DNA from: Adiantum capillus-veneris
Taxonomy: Eukaryota; Streptophyta; Polypodiopsida; Polypodiales; Pteridaceae
Reading direction: 5' to 3'
Assembly: GCA_014529385.2 (NCBI GenBank)
Contig: CM043958.1
Coordinates: 154,439,293-154,503,292 of the forward strand
Length of the DNA stretch: 64,000 nucleotides
Below the pieces are notes generated by a model, which was given only the letters and a program-made list of their open reading frames with translations, was not told where the DNA came from and did not search any database. A program made the position numbers and the translations under genes. Of the stretch, positions 10,965 to 25,071 are shown in pieces. Every line of letters begins with the position of its first letter. The stretch's first letter is position 1.

Positions 10965-12190
10965 TTGGAATGGTTTCACTTGGAATCTATTGATTGCAGG
11001 GTATTGTCAACATGGCTGTGGCAAGGAAGCATTGTTTTGTTTGCACCACAAAGGGAAGGCATGTCTCCAAGCGGAGTCACCTACAATGGCACCTTAAAGG
11101 CATGTGGCCTTACGCAAGATGTTGACATGGGTGACACAATGCACCTTGTGATTGCTGGTCACAATCTGTTAGAGAAAGATTTTGTGCTTGGTGATACTTT
11201 AATTGATATGTTCCTGGTGGGAGATTTGTCAAATCATGCTCCTCGTATTTCAACAGCTGTTGATGGGTGGTATCCTGATGGATGCATACTTAGGGAACAC
11301 ATTGTTGTTTGTGTATCAAATGTGATACCCTCATGAAAACACAAGGAGTTCTTGATGGATTTCTTGTATGGAGTTTAACTATGAGGAATTTTTGTGTTTG
11401 TGATTTCACTACCCAAGGCCTCTCCTATTTTGATAAGATGATTGCGATTTGGTATTGTTATGGTGAGCGACCTGGACCTTGCTCATGTGCACATGCAAAC
11501 GAGTTTTTGACACTTTCTCCTCACCACACTTCAACATAGTTTCTGCTCACATTTTTGGACAGATTCTCCTCACCACACTTCAACATTCTTCACAACCGTG
11601 GTTTCTCATGTGCATGACATATCAAGATTAGCATGGTTGTACCTGTGCACACAAACAACTAGGGAACAAAATTTTTGTGCATGGGGATGGGTTGCTTTAG
11701 AAAGATGCATATTTAGGGAGACTCCTGAAAGTAGGATAACTTCTTGATAGGCTTCTTGTGTGGAATGTAGTACCCTCATGAAAGCTCGAAAGGTTCTTGA
11801 TGAGCTTTCTATCCAAAATGCCTTCGCTTAGACCACACTAATGGCCGGATATGCCCAACATGGCTATGGCAAGGTAGCTCTGGGTTGCTTTATTCAAATG
11901 CAAAGGAAGACCTTTCTCCAGATGCAATCACCAATGCTAGCACCTTCAAGGATTGTTGGAGAAACACGTTGAGCATGGTAATGCTTATGTTGTGGGAAAT
12001 GAAGCTCTAGGCCATCTTATCCAGATGAAAAGAGAGGGACTTTCTCCAAATGCAATCACATAAACTTGCACCATGAAGTCCTATGGCCTTACGTTGAAGA
12101 CCTTCACATGGGTGAAAGAATTCACAATGAGATTTTTAGTTAGGAGTTGTTGGGAGAAACATGTTGCTCATACCTCATCCCTCTAGATAC
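10965..12190 (+). pseudogene. Pentatricopeptide-repeat (PPR) gene fragments
   Basis: PPR signatures occur in several frames. Near 11065-11215 these are SGVTYNGTLKACG, then a segment with the pattern MHLVIAGHNLLEKDFVLGDT, then LIDMF. Near 11850-11920 there is LMAGYAQHGYGKVALGCF followed by IQMQR, and near 12010-12120 a third decayed unit. These are typical of the PLS subfamily, whose intact members act on organellar RNA. Stops and shifts interrupt every unit, and the two halves look like separate copies of one sequence, both ending in a CTCAT(A/C) stretch. It lies inside the 18.5-kb transposon, so it was captured or overrun. Confidence 0.7.
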
Positions 12191-12351
12191 ACTTCGAGCT
12201 TGGGCGGGTGTCCTAGTGTGACATAGGCTTAAGGCATAAATGCATGGAGTTCAATTTTGGAGCTAAACGGGAAAGGCCAAGAAAGAAAAGCTTCAACCTG
12301 AGCCTCCCGCCACCCAAAAATAGAGTGCTTAGCATCACCTGCACGAACACG

Positions 12352-12361
12352 CGCACGCGCG

Positions 12362-12440
<79 letters not shown>
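12352..12440. repeat. (CG)n-(GA)n compound microsatellite
   Basis: About 25 bases of alternating CG are followed by about 64 bases of GA. Long open frames across it are purely repeat-encoded (Arg-Glu, Leu-Ser) and are not genes. Confidence 0.9.
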
Positions 12441-13800
<1,360 letters not shown>

Positions 13801-13802
13801 AA

Positions 13803-13964
13803 ATGTCTCTTCAAAATCACTTGTCCACTGGGCTTCAAAATGATGGAGAACGAGCTTTCTTTTTACGAACATTTTCTCTTGAGCTACGAGAAGATCTAGC
13901 ATCACAATATTGCCAAGATCTTTTGCAACGCTCGGAGATAAAAGTGTTATGGCCAGAAATATGA
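13803..13964 (+). CDS. Possible short upstream exon, unknown
   Basis: A 53-codon frame begins at an ATG and has normal, non-repetitive composition rich in Leu, Arg and Glu (it includes ERAFFLRTFSLELRED). It lies 440 bases upstream of the transposase frame and on the same strand. It could be a 5' exon or a separate short peptide, or it may be chance. No motif is recognised. Confidence 0.25.
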   Translation: MSLQNHLSTGLQNDGERAFFLRTFSLELREDLASQYCQDLLQRSEIKVLWPEI

Positions 13965-14403
13965 TATAACTTATTTTCTAACGGAAAAAAAGTTGGAATA
14001 TACAAAAGATTTTTCTTGACGATTTGGTTGATTGGGATGGAAATTTAAACTTAGTGTTCGCAAAAGAAAAGTTAGGCCTAATCAAATATTACAAAGTGAC
14101 CCACTATGGAGGTGGAAACATGCCTTTGTCATTGATGCACTATAGAATGAGTATGATAATCCGTCTCATTCCGGCAAAACGACTTTGTACTTATGAAAAG
14201 CCTTGGTAGATTCAAAATAAGTTACATAGAAGAATGCTTTTATGAGATCATTTACTTCTTGTGAAGTTAAAGTAATTTATGTATTTTCATGTTTATTTAT
14301 TTCTCAGAGCATTGAAGTGCTTAACTTTGTAATGGAGAGAGAATTTGTGTTTGATGAATGGGCTAGTACCTCTTGGAAAGCCATAGTTTATTTCTCTTAG
14401 AGC

Positions 14404-17400
14404 ATGTTGTGCCATAGCTTAATGAATATTACAAACATGGCTAGTTATTTTTCATTGGCAGTTATGGAGAGAACACAGTTTTGGAAGTGTGATTGCAATT
14501 ATCTTTGCAAACATTCCAACAATGGCTGGTGCCTTGTAACCAAGCGTACCTTTTATCACCACAAACAACAAGATGTTCTAGGAAATCTCCATCCTTCCAT
14601 TAGCAAAAAACAAAAAATGGATTCAGAACAAAGACTAGATCTTGCCAATGACCTGAGTGATAGTAGAGCAATTAACCATCTAGCCGAACACATTGATGGA
14701 CCCCATAATGCAATACCTACCCGAGCCATGGGACAAGGCAAGAAGCCCAACAATTCTCAAAGAAACACATGGTGCACATGTAACATGTATTGTGCAGGTG
14801 GTAGACAAGTTCATGCATCAACCTATTATCACCATCAAGCTTTGGCACATAACTTTGAAAGCTTCAAAAATAGTTTTGGTTTATCTTCTCCACTAGATTC
14901 AGAAGGAAACATGGAAGAGAATGATGAACATCAGGCTCAAGTCTCTGAGTTTGATGGTGATGGCAATGACATCATTGATGAGCCAATATCTATGAGTGAG
15001 AATGAAGAAAATCAATCTTCTCCTTTATACTTGGAGCTAGTTGAGAGGATACTAGAGCTCCAAAATTTATGGGATGAACATAAACTACCAATAGGTGTGC
15101 GAGATAGAATGCTTCGCATCCTATTTGGAGACTTGGGGGGGGCTGAAGTGATTAAAAATGCTTCCAAGAGAAGCATGGCTAGGCTATTAGTTCAACTTCC
15201 TCCTACATGGGAAGGTGACCTTGGAGGGATTCAAATTCCGGCTTGTTGGGATCAATTGCAAACCATGCTTAAAGGTCTTGGCACGGTTTCTTCCTTGCGC
15301 TATCGCTTCTGCACAGGTAGTGATGTAGCCAAGCATCCATCCAAGCTTCTTCAACCAAGCAATGAGGACAACTTTACAGGAGAGGTTCTTAAGTGCACAT
15401 GTGAAGGTGGATCATTATCATCGAGGCTTAAACGTGATTGCTTGGAATGGTACGAGAAGTGTCCAGTTTGTGCCAAAGCAAGGAAATCAATGCTTTCCTT
15501 TGACTACATTCCCATCGGGCCTCAACTAAAGCTATCGACAAAGAGTAGCACTTATTGCCACGAGCTACTATGTTTATGGAGGCACAAAGAAAAATGGCTC
15601 AATGGAGATGCAATTAGCAACCAAAGAAGCATTGTTGATTTTTGGGATGGACAAAAATTCCAAGAAGTCAAGGACTTTTGGGATCCATCAACATCTTATG
15701 AGCTACCGGTTGTCTTCTCTAATCCTCTTTGCAAGAAGTCTTACACTACTTTTCCTACCAGTAGACGTTATAAAGCTCTTCAAAATGTTGTGGGAGAAGA
15801 GTACAACTTTGTCTGCATCGAGTGTAAAGAGGACATTGTGTGTAAAAGGAGCCTACAAAAGGTACATAGAAGCATCACATTGTTTTTTTTTTTTTAAGAT
15901 CTCATGATTTCAAACCAAACTTTTTTTTTGGGTGGCCATGTGAATAGGGTGATCCTCGAAATGTAGCATTGTTGCTACATTGGGATGGATTTCAGACATC
16001 ACAGACAACCCAGAAGAGTTGTGGGGTAGTAGAGGTCATGGTGTTGAATCCAGGAATCAAGTCTTCCATTGATATCTTGCCAGTTTTGTTTATCCCTCAA
16101 AGTTGCAAGAAAATTATGAAGGTTTCTGGTGAAGTTTTTGGGGCATTTTTGGAACCTTTGCTAGATGAGCTGGAAAGCCTATATCTAAATGGTGTGGAGG
16201 TGTTATATGACTATCCCATAGAGAAGATCTTTGGTGCCAATCAACAAGGTCTTTCAAAGCTATGTACGCTACGCGCTATGGTCATGATGGTTACAGGCGA
16301 CCATCCAGCACAGTGCAAAATAGGCCTCTTCAAGAATGGAGGACAAGAGTTTTGCAGGTGTGATAAACCTCAAGCAACTCTAGTACGACCTGGTATAGGA
16401 TTAAAAGAGGGACGATACGTCTATAATGAAAATCGCCGACAAGCTAGATATCCACCTTCAAAGAGGACCATTGAGGAGATGACAAAAGCTCTTGATGAGG
16501 CTAAACGGTGTTGCACAGACAAAGAAAAGGAAGCATCATGGAAAGAAGCTGGTCTCTCAGGAGAGTCCATACTCTGGAGATTATATGATCTATATGGATT
16601 TGATCTCTCTCTAGATTTAGTCTACAACCCAATGCATATCTTATCATTGAATGTATTCAAGAAATATATCTCACATTTATTTGAAAGTGTTGAGGCTCCT
16701 TTGAAGAAAGAAATCGATGCTGCTGTGTGTGTTGTTAAAAAGGAAGCACCTACCTCCATTCGATATGGACGTTGGCCTAACTCCCCAAGCATCTACTTAG
16801 CAAGCTTCAAGGTAGAGGAGAACCAAAAGTTCATCCAGTGGTGTCTACCATATGTTTTGAGAGTTTTTAGTGGCATTCCTCCTGAAATGCATGTTTTGGG
16901 ATTTTTGCTGATTGACATTGCACACAGCTTCTACAACCATAGTAGAGATCGTGGAGGTCTGTGAAAGACATAGAAGTCGTGAAGACATTGCTACAATCAT
17001 GGAGAGTTCGAAATGAAGAAATCTTTGGTGCGAACTCATCACCTCTAGAACATGTAGCTGGTATGTATATCTTGATTAGTTAACAATAAGTTTGATATAT
17101 TTGTTCAGGAGAATAATCTCTTGATAACTTGTTTATAGGTAATGGTGAGATGCTTGATGATGCCTTGCGCCATGGTTGCATGACCACTTTTGGTGTTACA
17201 TATTTGAGCGTCTTGTAAAGGCATACAGCTCCATCAAAACAAATAACATGGAGGATGAAGCTTCATTTGCAAAGTTCTATTTGAGAAGGTTCTTCACAAG
17301 AGCTTTTCAGGCTATCCGTGGTGATAGTGACAACCTCTTACCTTCTGAAAGGTTTTTGAAGGACCTACATTGTGCATTGATTCTTTCTCAAAGCAGCTCG

Positions 17401-18387
17401 CTATTAGCAGATGCTCCATCACATGATTGCTCTCCGTCACATATGGATGGGCTATTGGTTGTGTCTTCAATTGAAAAGGCTAAATCTATGTGGAGTGATC
17501 TATTAAAATATGGAAGCAATTCACCATGCACTAGAAATCTTCTTCTCAAGGGGATTGCAATATCAAAGAAGAGATGCACTTATAGAGATCCTACTAGTGA
17601 AGAGAAAACTTATCTAAAGAAGTTTTGGAACATTCCAGAGCAGTACTTCCAATGTTTGGAAGTAAAGACATACCAAAAGGTCCTCTTTAAAGGGGATATA
17701 TTTAATGTGGGTGCCAATGTCATAGTGAAGGTGGATACCGATGATGCAACGGTGGAACACAGAGGTCACTGGAAGGCTTGTATAACATCCTTGTTCTCAA
17801 CACAGTTTGATGGAAAGTGTATGCTTTTCTTTGGTGGACGGTATTACAAGCAATGCATTGTGGGAAACGGGGACTCAGAACAATTATTAATGGATCCAGT
17901 TACTCAAATGAGTGTGCTTGAGAAGGCCCCTTTGCCTTTCACATGGGATTGTGTTCGGCCCATCTACTCTATACTTCACAAATTTATTCCATTGCCAATA
18001 CCAAGGAGGCAGGGGCTCATTGCTTATGAGGTGAAGGATTTGAGGCAGCGTGATAGCTTGTTAATGGAAGGAGGTTGTGGAAATGTTCCATTATGGGTGG
18101 AGGTCCATGATATAGTTCAAGTGTGCTTGAATAGCGAGAATGCAATATAGATTCAAGATGTTGTTGCTAGAGAGACTGATTACGAAAGGAAAAGGGCAAA
18201 GCTTGCTTTATTGGAGCATGATGCATATCAACAAAACACTTATAAAGTTTGCAGAGAGGAGCATCAATGGAGAAGTTGGGATACATGTTCCATTCAAATT
18301 AAAGATTGGACAGTCACAAAACAAAAAAAGGTTATAAAGCCTAGACAGGCGGCTAGATGGATACCTATTGTTTGGAATTCTCCATAG
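14404..18387 (+). pseudogene. CACTA-like DDE transposase, broken
   Basis: At the N end, two Cys/His clusters (CDCNYLCKHSNNGWC...H and CTCNMYC...H) resemble the zinc-binding front of related transposases. An intron at 15862-15947 (GT...AG) joins SLQK to GDPRNVALLLHWDGF in frame. The core shows HWDGF (first Asp, 15984), VTGDHPAQCK (second Asp, 16299) and YNPMHIL (16623), where the DxMH motif of the family has Asn instead of Asp. Downstream come LLQSWRVRNEEI and DHFWCYIFERLVKAY, as in CACTA proteins, with an intron at about 17058-17139. Frame changes near 16963 and 17185, and an in-frame TAG at 18148, mark it as non-functional. The frame reopens after the TAG and runs to 18387. The true start upstream of 14404 is uncertain. 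Confidence 0.78.
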
Positions 18388-18424
18388 ACATATAATTGTG
18401 GTAGCCCCTTTTATTCAATCACTG

Positions 18425-18960
18425 CTAGTAATCTTGTGGAAATATTTTAGAAAGACTATTGCTTCATGGATGACAATTGTTGTATTCATTGTTATGGTGT
18501 TCTTTACATATCTTCTGTATAACTTTACTCATATGGTATGCAAGCATGGCTAGTACATTTGTGGAAGTAGTTTAGAATGCTAGTATACTTGTGGAAGTAG
18601 TTTAGAATGACTATTATTTCATGCATGACAATTTTTGTATTCATTTTTATGCAAGTAGTATACCTATGGAAGTAGTTTAGAATGACTATTGCTTTATGGA
18701 TGACAATTGCTAGCTTCATTGTTATGATGTTCTTTGCATATCTTTCTTAGAACCTCATCATAGAGTATGCTAGAACTTTTGGGAGACTTGCTTTATGGAT
18801 GGAGATTATTGTACTTATTTTTAGTATGCAATCATGGCTAGTATACTTGTAGAAGTAGTTTAAAATGCATATTATTTTATACATGACAATTGTTGTATTC
18901 ATTGTCACAGTTTTCTTTACATGTCTTTCTAAAACATTACTCATAAAGTAATGACAAGTG
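18425..18960. repeat. Diverged tandem repeats between the two transposon genes
   Basis: Four to five degenerate copies share TGTGGAAGTAGTTTAGAATG, GACTATTGCTTCATGGATGA and TTGTATTCATTGTTATG, near 18430, 18565, 18665 and 18845. They follow the transposase frame and have no coding potential. They may serve as a 3' untranslated or spacer region. Confidence 0.65.
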
Positions 18961-19041
18961 TGTGTATAATTTTTGAGATAAACTTTGTTACTTAAATGTC
19001 TTGCTGCTCATGTGTTTGTTCAATGCTTTGTCTTTTCAGAT

Positions 19042-20093
19042 ATGAGTTATCCACAATCCTTTGTGGAGCAACTACTGTCTTTCTCTTATGAAGAGGCCCT
19101 CAAATTTTTAGATTCTTGGAGGGCCAGTCATCTTGGAAATAAGAGAGTTGTTTCTTCTCCATCTAGCAGCTCTATAGGTGTTGACACTACTAGCAACGAG
19201 AAATATGACCCAATCATATATGAACAGGTGTTTAAGCCTCCACCTCCTAAGCTTAGAGAACCCAATAAACTCTATGGTAGGGATTTCCTCTTAGAAGAGG
19301 GTAATAACCAACATAGAGTTCTTTATTCAAACTATGGGTTTGTTAGAGGATGGTTTGCCAAACACAAGCCATTTGGAGACCTTAGAAATAACATGGAGAG
19401 AAAGAATACCGTGTTGGATGTAATAAGAAAAAATAAAGGTGAGCTTAAGCCTGTAATAGTAGCTAGACAAAATTATCATTGGAAAGAAGAGGACATTTAT
19501 ACATGGGCCATCAAGTCTCTTGCGGCAAAACGAAAATGGAGAAAAAAGAAACCAAACAACGAATTATCTTCTAGCACCCCAATGGTATGTGTCATTTTGT
19601 AGGATTTTCTCTAAGTAATGAAATTCTATTATGTCAAAGTATAATCGAAATGTTTTCATGAGATTTGATAGAAAAAGAAAAAGATGATGATGATGATAAC
19701 CAAGAATTTCATGAGAATGATGGAGGAGAAAGTGAACTACAAGGAGAAAGTGAGCTAGGAGAATATGGTTCACTCACAAAACTTGTGAGTAATCCTCTAA
19801 GGTATTGGAAATTTATATGAAAACTAATGATGAAGAAAGTAATGCTTTTGTTGTTATTGAATAGCTAAAGGATGCTTGTGCACAAGAAACCACTTGTATA
19901 TCTATTGAAGAAGAAGAAGAGCAACCACAAGCTACTCATGTAAGCACTTCTATCTTAAAATAACAATAATGTATGACCTATCATGATAAAATTTGTTATT
20001 ATGTGTTGAGAGAGAGACGGAAGCATACATTCCTAAGATGCCATGGAAAAATCATGACTTACAAAGTGATGCTTATGAGGTATGTGCGGTTTA

Positions 20094-20188
<95 letters not shown>

Positions 20189-21228
20189 GATATCAATTGA
20201 AATAATTGAGGTAAATTTAGCTAGTTTTGTGTGTATGTGTGTGTGAGATATCCAAATTCAATTGCTTAATGCGCAGGCATATAGAAACTATATGCAAGAT
20301 GAAGAGTTTGTCCAATGCTATCAAGAAGAGGATATGGAAGTAAACAATGAATTAGATAAGTGTGAAGACCATATCACAAAACTCGTACAATTCTAATTCA
20401 TGTATTTTTTTCACTCTAAATTTTTTTGTTGATTGCACTCTTTTCTTGAATAATTTGTGAAGGAAAAAATCAATGGAAGGACACAAATTATAAGTGGTAC
20501 AAACAAAGAACAGAAAAGAAAAAGCACACGAAAGCGCAAGGTACTATTTGAAGATGCTTCACATGGAATATTTATTTAATGAAATACTTACCCTACTTAA
20601 TTTTAATGTTATAAAAAAGCCATGTTTTCCCACTTCTATAGGCTACTTCTAAGATTGAAGAGCTACTAAAGGAGAAAGATCAAGCTTCAAAGTTTTTGAA
20701 GCTTAAAAAGAAAAAGGTTTTTTGCTTCACAAAAATAAGATTCTTTAAATATTTTTGCATGTGGCTACAAAATAAAAGAGTGAACTTTAATTGTTTTAGG
20801 AGCAGAAATCTGATGGGGGATGTTCAATGAATCAAAATCAATGTGTGTTGGAATTTCAAGTATGCAATAAAAGCTAAAAACATTGTCTTACTTATGTTCA
20901 CAAAAATAATACGTCACTTTTTAAACCATGTTATTTTGTTATGACAATTATGGCACGAAATTTGTCCAGGGATGACAAAGAAACTATATTAATGAAGTGG
21001 CTAAATCTCAAGAAAGTACAAGACTTGTACCACTTGATCAAGCCAACGTATTTTGCTATGCAAAAATCGAATAGTTTCCTCAAGAAGAGAGCAAATGAGG
21101 ATACTAATAAATCCACTATGTGTGAAGATTTAGTTACATGGCTTTTGTTAGAAGGCCTGATAATTTTTTCTTTTGATAAAGTTGGCTCTTTATCCATGAA
21201 GGATATCATTGTAACAAATGACAAGTAG
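19042..21228 (+). CDS. TnpA-like second gene of the CACTA-like element, about nine exons
   Basis: The start is the ATG at 19042 (MSYPQSFVEQLLSFSYEEAL). The first exon runs to 19584 and contains GRDFLLEEGNNQHRVLYSNY and a basic end. Short exons then follow between GT...AG introns: about 19672-19784 (very acidic), 19865-19939, 20011-20079, 20277-20384, 20463-20540 (basic, possible nuclear signal), 20642-20715 (Lys-rich coiled coil), 20800-20859 and 20970-21228, ending in TAG. One join (19584 to 19672) is off frame by one base, so an indel or another splice site is likely. Its place after the transposase and before the subterminal array is that of the DNA-binding TnpA protein. The sequence itself was not recognised, so the role is inferred from position. 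Confidence 0.6.
20098..20186. repeat. (CT)n-(CA)n microsatellite in an intron
   Basis: About 39 bases of CT are followed by about 50 bases of CA, inside the TnpA-like gene's intron at 20080-20276. Confidence 0.9.
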
Positions 21229-21379
21229 TTTTATAATCCAACCACATGATTTAAGAACTGTAGCATGTAACACATGTTATGTAAGCTTTCATTTGTTATA
21301 CTCATAGCTATCTTTATGAATTAAGCCTACTTTAGTCTCCTAATGTTGAAGTAATCTCTCCTAAATTGTTTGCTCATGG

Positions 21380-21823
21380 GAAAATTTTTAGATTATTACT
21401 ATTTTGTGTCTACATGTTCCTTAATAAATTATTAGGTGAACTACTAGGTTGTTTATAGAAAAGTTACTAGATGAACTACTAGTTTGCAAGCAACCGTCCT
21501 TATATATTACTAGATGACTTGCTAGGTCGTAAACAAAAATTGCTAGTTGACTTACTGGTTTGAAAAACACCGATATGTAAGGTCAAACTAGTAATTGAGT
21601 CAACTCCTACATTGAACTAGTGATCTTTTTACCATATTGAGACTTGAATTGCCATATGGCTATTCACCTCTCCATATAGTAACAAAATTACTATATGTAG
21701 CATTTAGGAGTTGTCTCTTTTTTACTAGTTTGCACTCTTACTAGATGTGTGTATTGAAACTAGTGAATCATCTAGAAATCATATATTTTTTACTATATGG
21801 TAAGCTGTCCAAAGCCCCTTGTG
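21380..21823. repeat. Right subterminal repeat array and terminal inverted repeat
   Basis: Recurring ACTACTAG, TTACTAGATG and CTAGTTTG motifs are followed by the terminal inverted repeat (21791-21823). It mirrors the left array at 3345-3790. Confidence 0.6.
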
Positions 21824-22029
21824 CCTCGCCGTTGACGGTATCCATAGAATGAACCATGCTCAACATTGGAAAAAAAGATGTGCCACTCTACGGGCTTACG
21901 CAGCCATATCCCTTTAAAAAATGGCAAATTTCTCAACCTTGAACCTTTCCTTTTTATCTCGCGCGCCCTCTCTCACCTTTACTGGCACTCTACACACACA
22001 TGCCCTTCCACTATGACATTTGGAGCACA

Positions 22030-22215
22030 TTACCGCTCAGATAGACGCACAAAAACAAAGGAAAAGTTGAAGTCAAAAAATCTCGGAGGTGGTAATGCTC
22101 GAGTCAATGCTCGCGGTAATGGTCCTTTAGCAATGCACGCGGTAATCGGCTCAGCTATATTTTCGCACTTATTTCCGCGGAACTTACTGCCAGTATTACC
22201 GCAAACATTACCGCG
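22030..22215. repeat. TACCGC/GCGGTA motif cluster, 3' side of the second CACTA-type unit
   Basis: At least six copies of ATTACCGC or its complement GCGGTAAT, in mixed orientation, occur in under 200 bases. A matching cluster lies at 25988-26052, upstream of the minus-strand gene. Short repeated sites flanking both sides suggest transposase-binding sites. Confidence 0.5.
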
Positions 22216-22232
22216 CACGCGAGTATTTTTTT

Positions 22233-22300
22233 AAAAAAAGCAGATGACCATTTGGATGGTCCTTGGTAGGACCCATCCAAATGGTCATTTGCCTTTTTTT
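22233..22300. repeat. Perfect-looking stem-loop
   Basis: ATGACCATTTGGATGG on the left faces CCATCCAAATGGTCAT on the right, and A and T runs extend the stem to about 30 bp with a few mismatches and a loop under 10 bases. It could be a foldback relic or a terminator-like hairpin. Confidence 0.6.
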
Positions 22301-22350
22301 CCCTATAAATTTAATAAATAAAAAAACAAAAATTTCATTGCACAAAAACT

Positions 22351-22550
22351 TTGGACCAAAATCAAATGTTTAATTATATTGGAGAAACTATTCATTACAA
22401 AATTGCCCAAATAGGCGATGCATGGCGGCTATACAATTGTGGCCAAAAGAAGACTTTGGACCAAAATCAAGTGTTTAATTATATTGGATATTACAAAATT
22501 GCCCAAATAGGCGATACATGGGGGCTATACAATTGTGGCCAAAAGAAGAC
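22351..22550. repeat. ~100-bp tandem duplication
   Basis: Two adjacent copies begin TTGGACCAAAATCAA and end GTGGCCAAAAGAAGAC; the second has lost about 10 bases. No coding role is seen. Confidence 0.75.
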
Positions 22551-22998
22551 GGGCCCAAAAACACTTGGAGGATTGAGCTACTCGGATCCTGGGACCTCTT
22601 GAGGGACTCCTTGACTCTAGAAAAGAAAAAAACACCAAAACCTTTAATTAATACAAATGGATACATAATTCTGCATGCACTCATTTTTTTTTAAAAGTTC
22701 ACACTTACAGGCTGTAGTATACGACATGCATTTTTTGCAATTGATTTTGTTGTTTTCATACAGCCAGCACCATGTCTGATATTCGGAGTGGCTCTCTCTG
22801 TATCTCTGGATCTCTCGGCTTGGGCGGGTCATAGTAATATTTTGCTGTATATCAATTAAAAAATATCACAAACCTAACCTTATTACCACAAATTAAATCA
22901 ATTCAAATGAAAATACGTGCACTCACAAATTTATCTTTCCATGCTGCTTTTCCGCCCGAACCGTAATGCGTGGGCGTTTGCTGCACCCTCACCTCCAC

Positions 22999-24041
22999 CT
23001 ACCGAGTGTGCGCCCTAGCACCCGTCGCTCTCTCGTCCTCCAGCTCGCCCTGGGCTTTCTCTAACTCCTCGTCGTGAACATTTCCAGGACGATAGTTGTG
23101 ATCCTCAGATTCAAATGTTCGCTTTGCCGCCCTCCGCACACTGGACTTCTTATTTTTCAAGAAATTCTTGACGTACTCCTCGAGCCACTGCCTGGAGAAC
23201 TCTTCCACTTCCGGATTAGGGAACCGCATGAGCAATGTCGTGTGAATGTATGTCAAGTTGGCTAGGTCCTGATCTTTGAAAGATTTAAAGAAGTCTTGGT
23301 ATGTCGAGTGGATCAGCTGGTTAAGGTGCCCTCGAAATGTTCTCCCCAAAGAGGAACCTAGATCCACCTCCCCCCCTCGATGTATATAATAGTAGTACCA
23401 CGAGCGTCCGGGGTGGGCGCATCGCGGTCCTCATCCTCATGTGGAGCTCCAAGGGGTGAATGAGGAGGTCGGGGTGTAAGAGGAGGTGAATCTATAGCAC
23501 TGCCCCCTCCACCACCAAAGCAGCACAAGCCACTACCTCGACGAGAGTGTGAGCCACCACTACGGGAAGAGCGCTGGCCACCCGAAGAGCGCTGGCCCGA
23601 GCCCGAACCGTTGGGTGGTGTAGGCGACACATAACTCGACGGTGCGGGCGTGGATCGCTGCGAATGCAAGGTGGAGGGAGCTGCGGGTGACGGGAAAGTC
23701 GAGGGTAAGGTGGAGGGAGGCCCACTGGGAGGCACACTCTGCACGATCGGAGTGCCGACGCCCGGTGTCGCAAGCGGTGAGAGCTCATAGGCAGCCAACT
23801 GTGCTGGTGTGTACCGCCCTAGAAGACTCTGCTGCGAGGATAGCCACTCTGCCTGCGTGCGGTATGCCCTCTCGAGGTCGGGGTCGTGTACTGCATCTCG
23901 GAACCATCGAAAGCCAAAGGTGGATTGTGACTGGTGGGAGGAAGACTGCGAGTAGTAAGCATCACAAGCGTCCTCGTAAGAGAGGCCCTCGGCAAGAAAG
24001 TCCTCTATGGATCGATAGCCGGGCGTGGAAAAGGATGCCAT
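22999..24041 (-). pseudogene. TnpA-like / plant transposase-family protein, frameshifted
   Basis: The start ATG at 24041 follows a splice acceptor (GAAATTGTAG, exon from 24044). The first 220 residues are Ser/Pro/Gly-rich (MASFSTPGYRSIEDFLAEGL...). A change of frame occurs in a G run near 23360. The second part reads GRTFRGHLNQLIHSTYQDFF and RFPNPEVEEFSRQWLEEYVK, then a basic and acidic tail to a TGA at 22999. This arrangement recalls the plant Ptta/En/Spm family accessory proteins. A 1.7-kb intron of palindromic repeats and a 5' exon with TATA box lie upstream. An intron instead of a frameshift near 23360 is possible. The function is inferred from the neighbouring TNP2 gene. Confidence 0.5.
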
Positions 24042-24329
24042 ATCCTACAATTTCACAAAAAAAGGAACCCTAATTAACATTGGATTCTAGTCAAAGTGAG
24101 ATTCTTTATTGCATAGGATTCCTTCCTGCATAGGATTCCTTTTATCTCTTATTTAAGAAATGGTTTGTGTGCTTATTTTTTTTGCATCCATTTAGAGTGT
24201 GTGTGTGTGTGCGTTAGTGTGTGACAAAGAAATTAATCTAGTGTGTGTGTGTTGGACCTTAATCTACCGTTGGGCTTCTCGGTGACCATTGGGGTCTCAA
24301 TCAACTTCATCGCACACCCACATGGAGGT

Positions 24330-25031
24330 ATGTTTTGGTATGCTAATGCTAATGGAGGTATGTTTTGGTATACTAATGCATGCCCAAGCACACACTAATG
24401 CAAGCATTAATGTGTGCTTGTAACGCATGCACACACTAATGCAAGCATTAGTGTGTGCTTGTGCACAAATTAGTGTGTGAAAACACACCAATGCATGCAC
24501 ACACACACTAATGCTTGCATTAGTGTGTGCAATTTTTTCACACACCAATGCTCACAATAGTGTGTGCTTGTGCATGCATTAGTGTGTAGACACACTAATT
24601 AGTGCACAAGCACACACTAATGCAAGCATTAGTGTGTGCTAGAGAGGTATGCACACACTAACGCTTGCATCAGTGTGTGCTTGGGCACAAATTAGTGTGT
24701 GGAAACACACTAATGCATTAGTGTGTGTGTGTGTGTATAATGCATGCATTGTGCACAAATTAGTGTGTTTGCACACACTAATTTGTGCACAATCACACAC
24801 TAATTCAAGCATTAGTGTGTGCTAGAGAGTGTGCATGCATTAGTGTGTTTCCACACACTAATTTGTGCCCAAGCACACAAACGTAAGCGTTTGTGTGCTT
24901 GGGCACAAATTAGTGTGTGGAAACACACTAATGCATGCACACTCTCTAGCACACACTAATGCTTGCATTAGTGTGTGATTGTGCACAAATTAGTGTGTGC
25001 AAACACACTAATTTGTGCACAATGCATGCAT

Positions 25032-25071
<40 letters not shown>

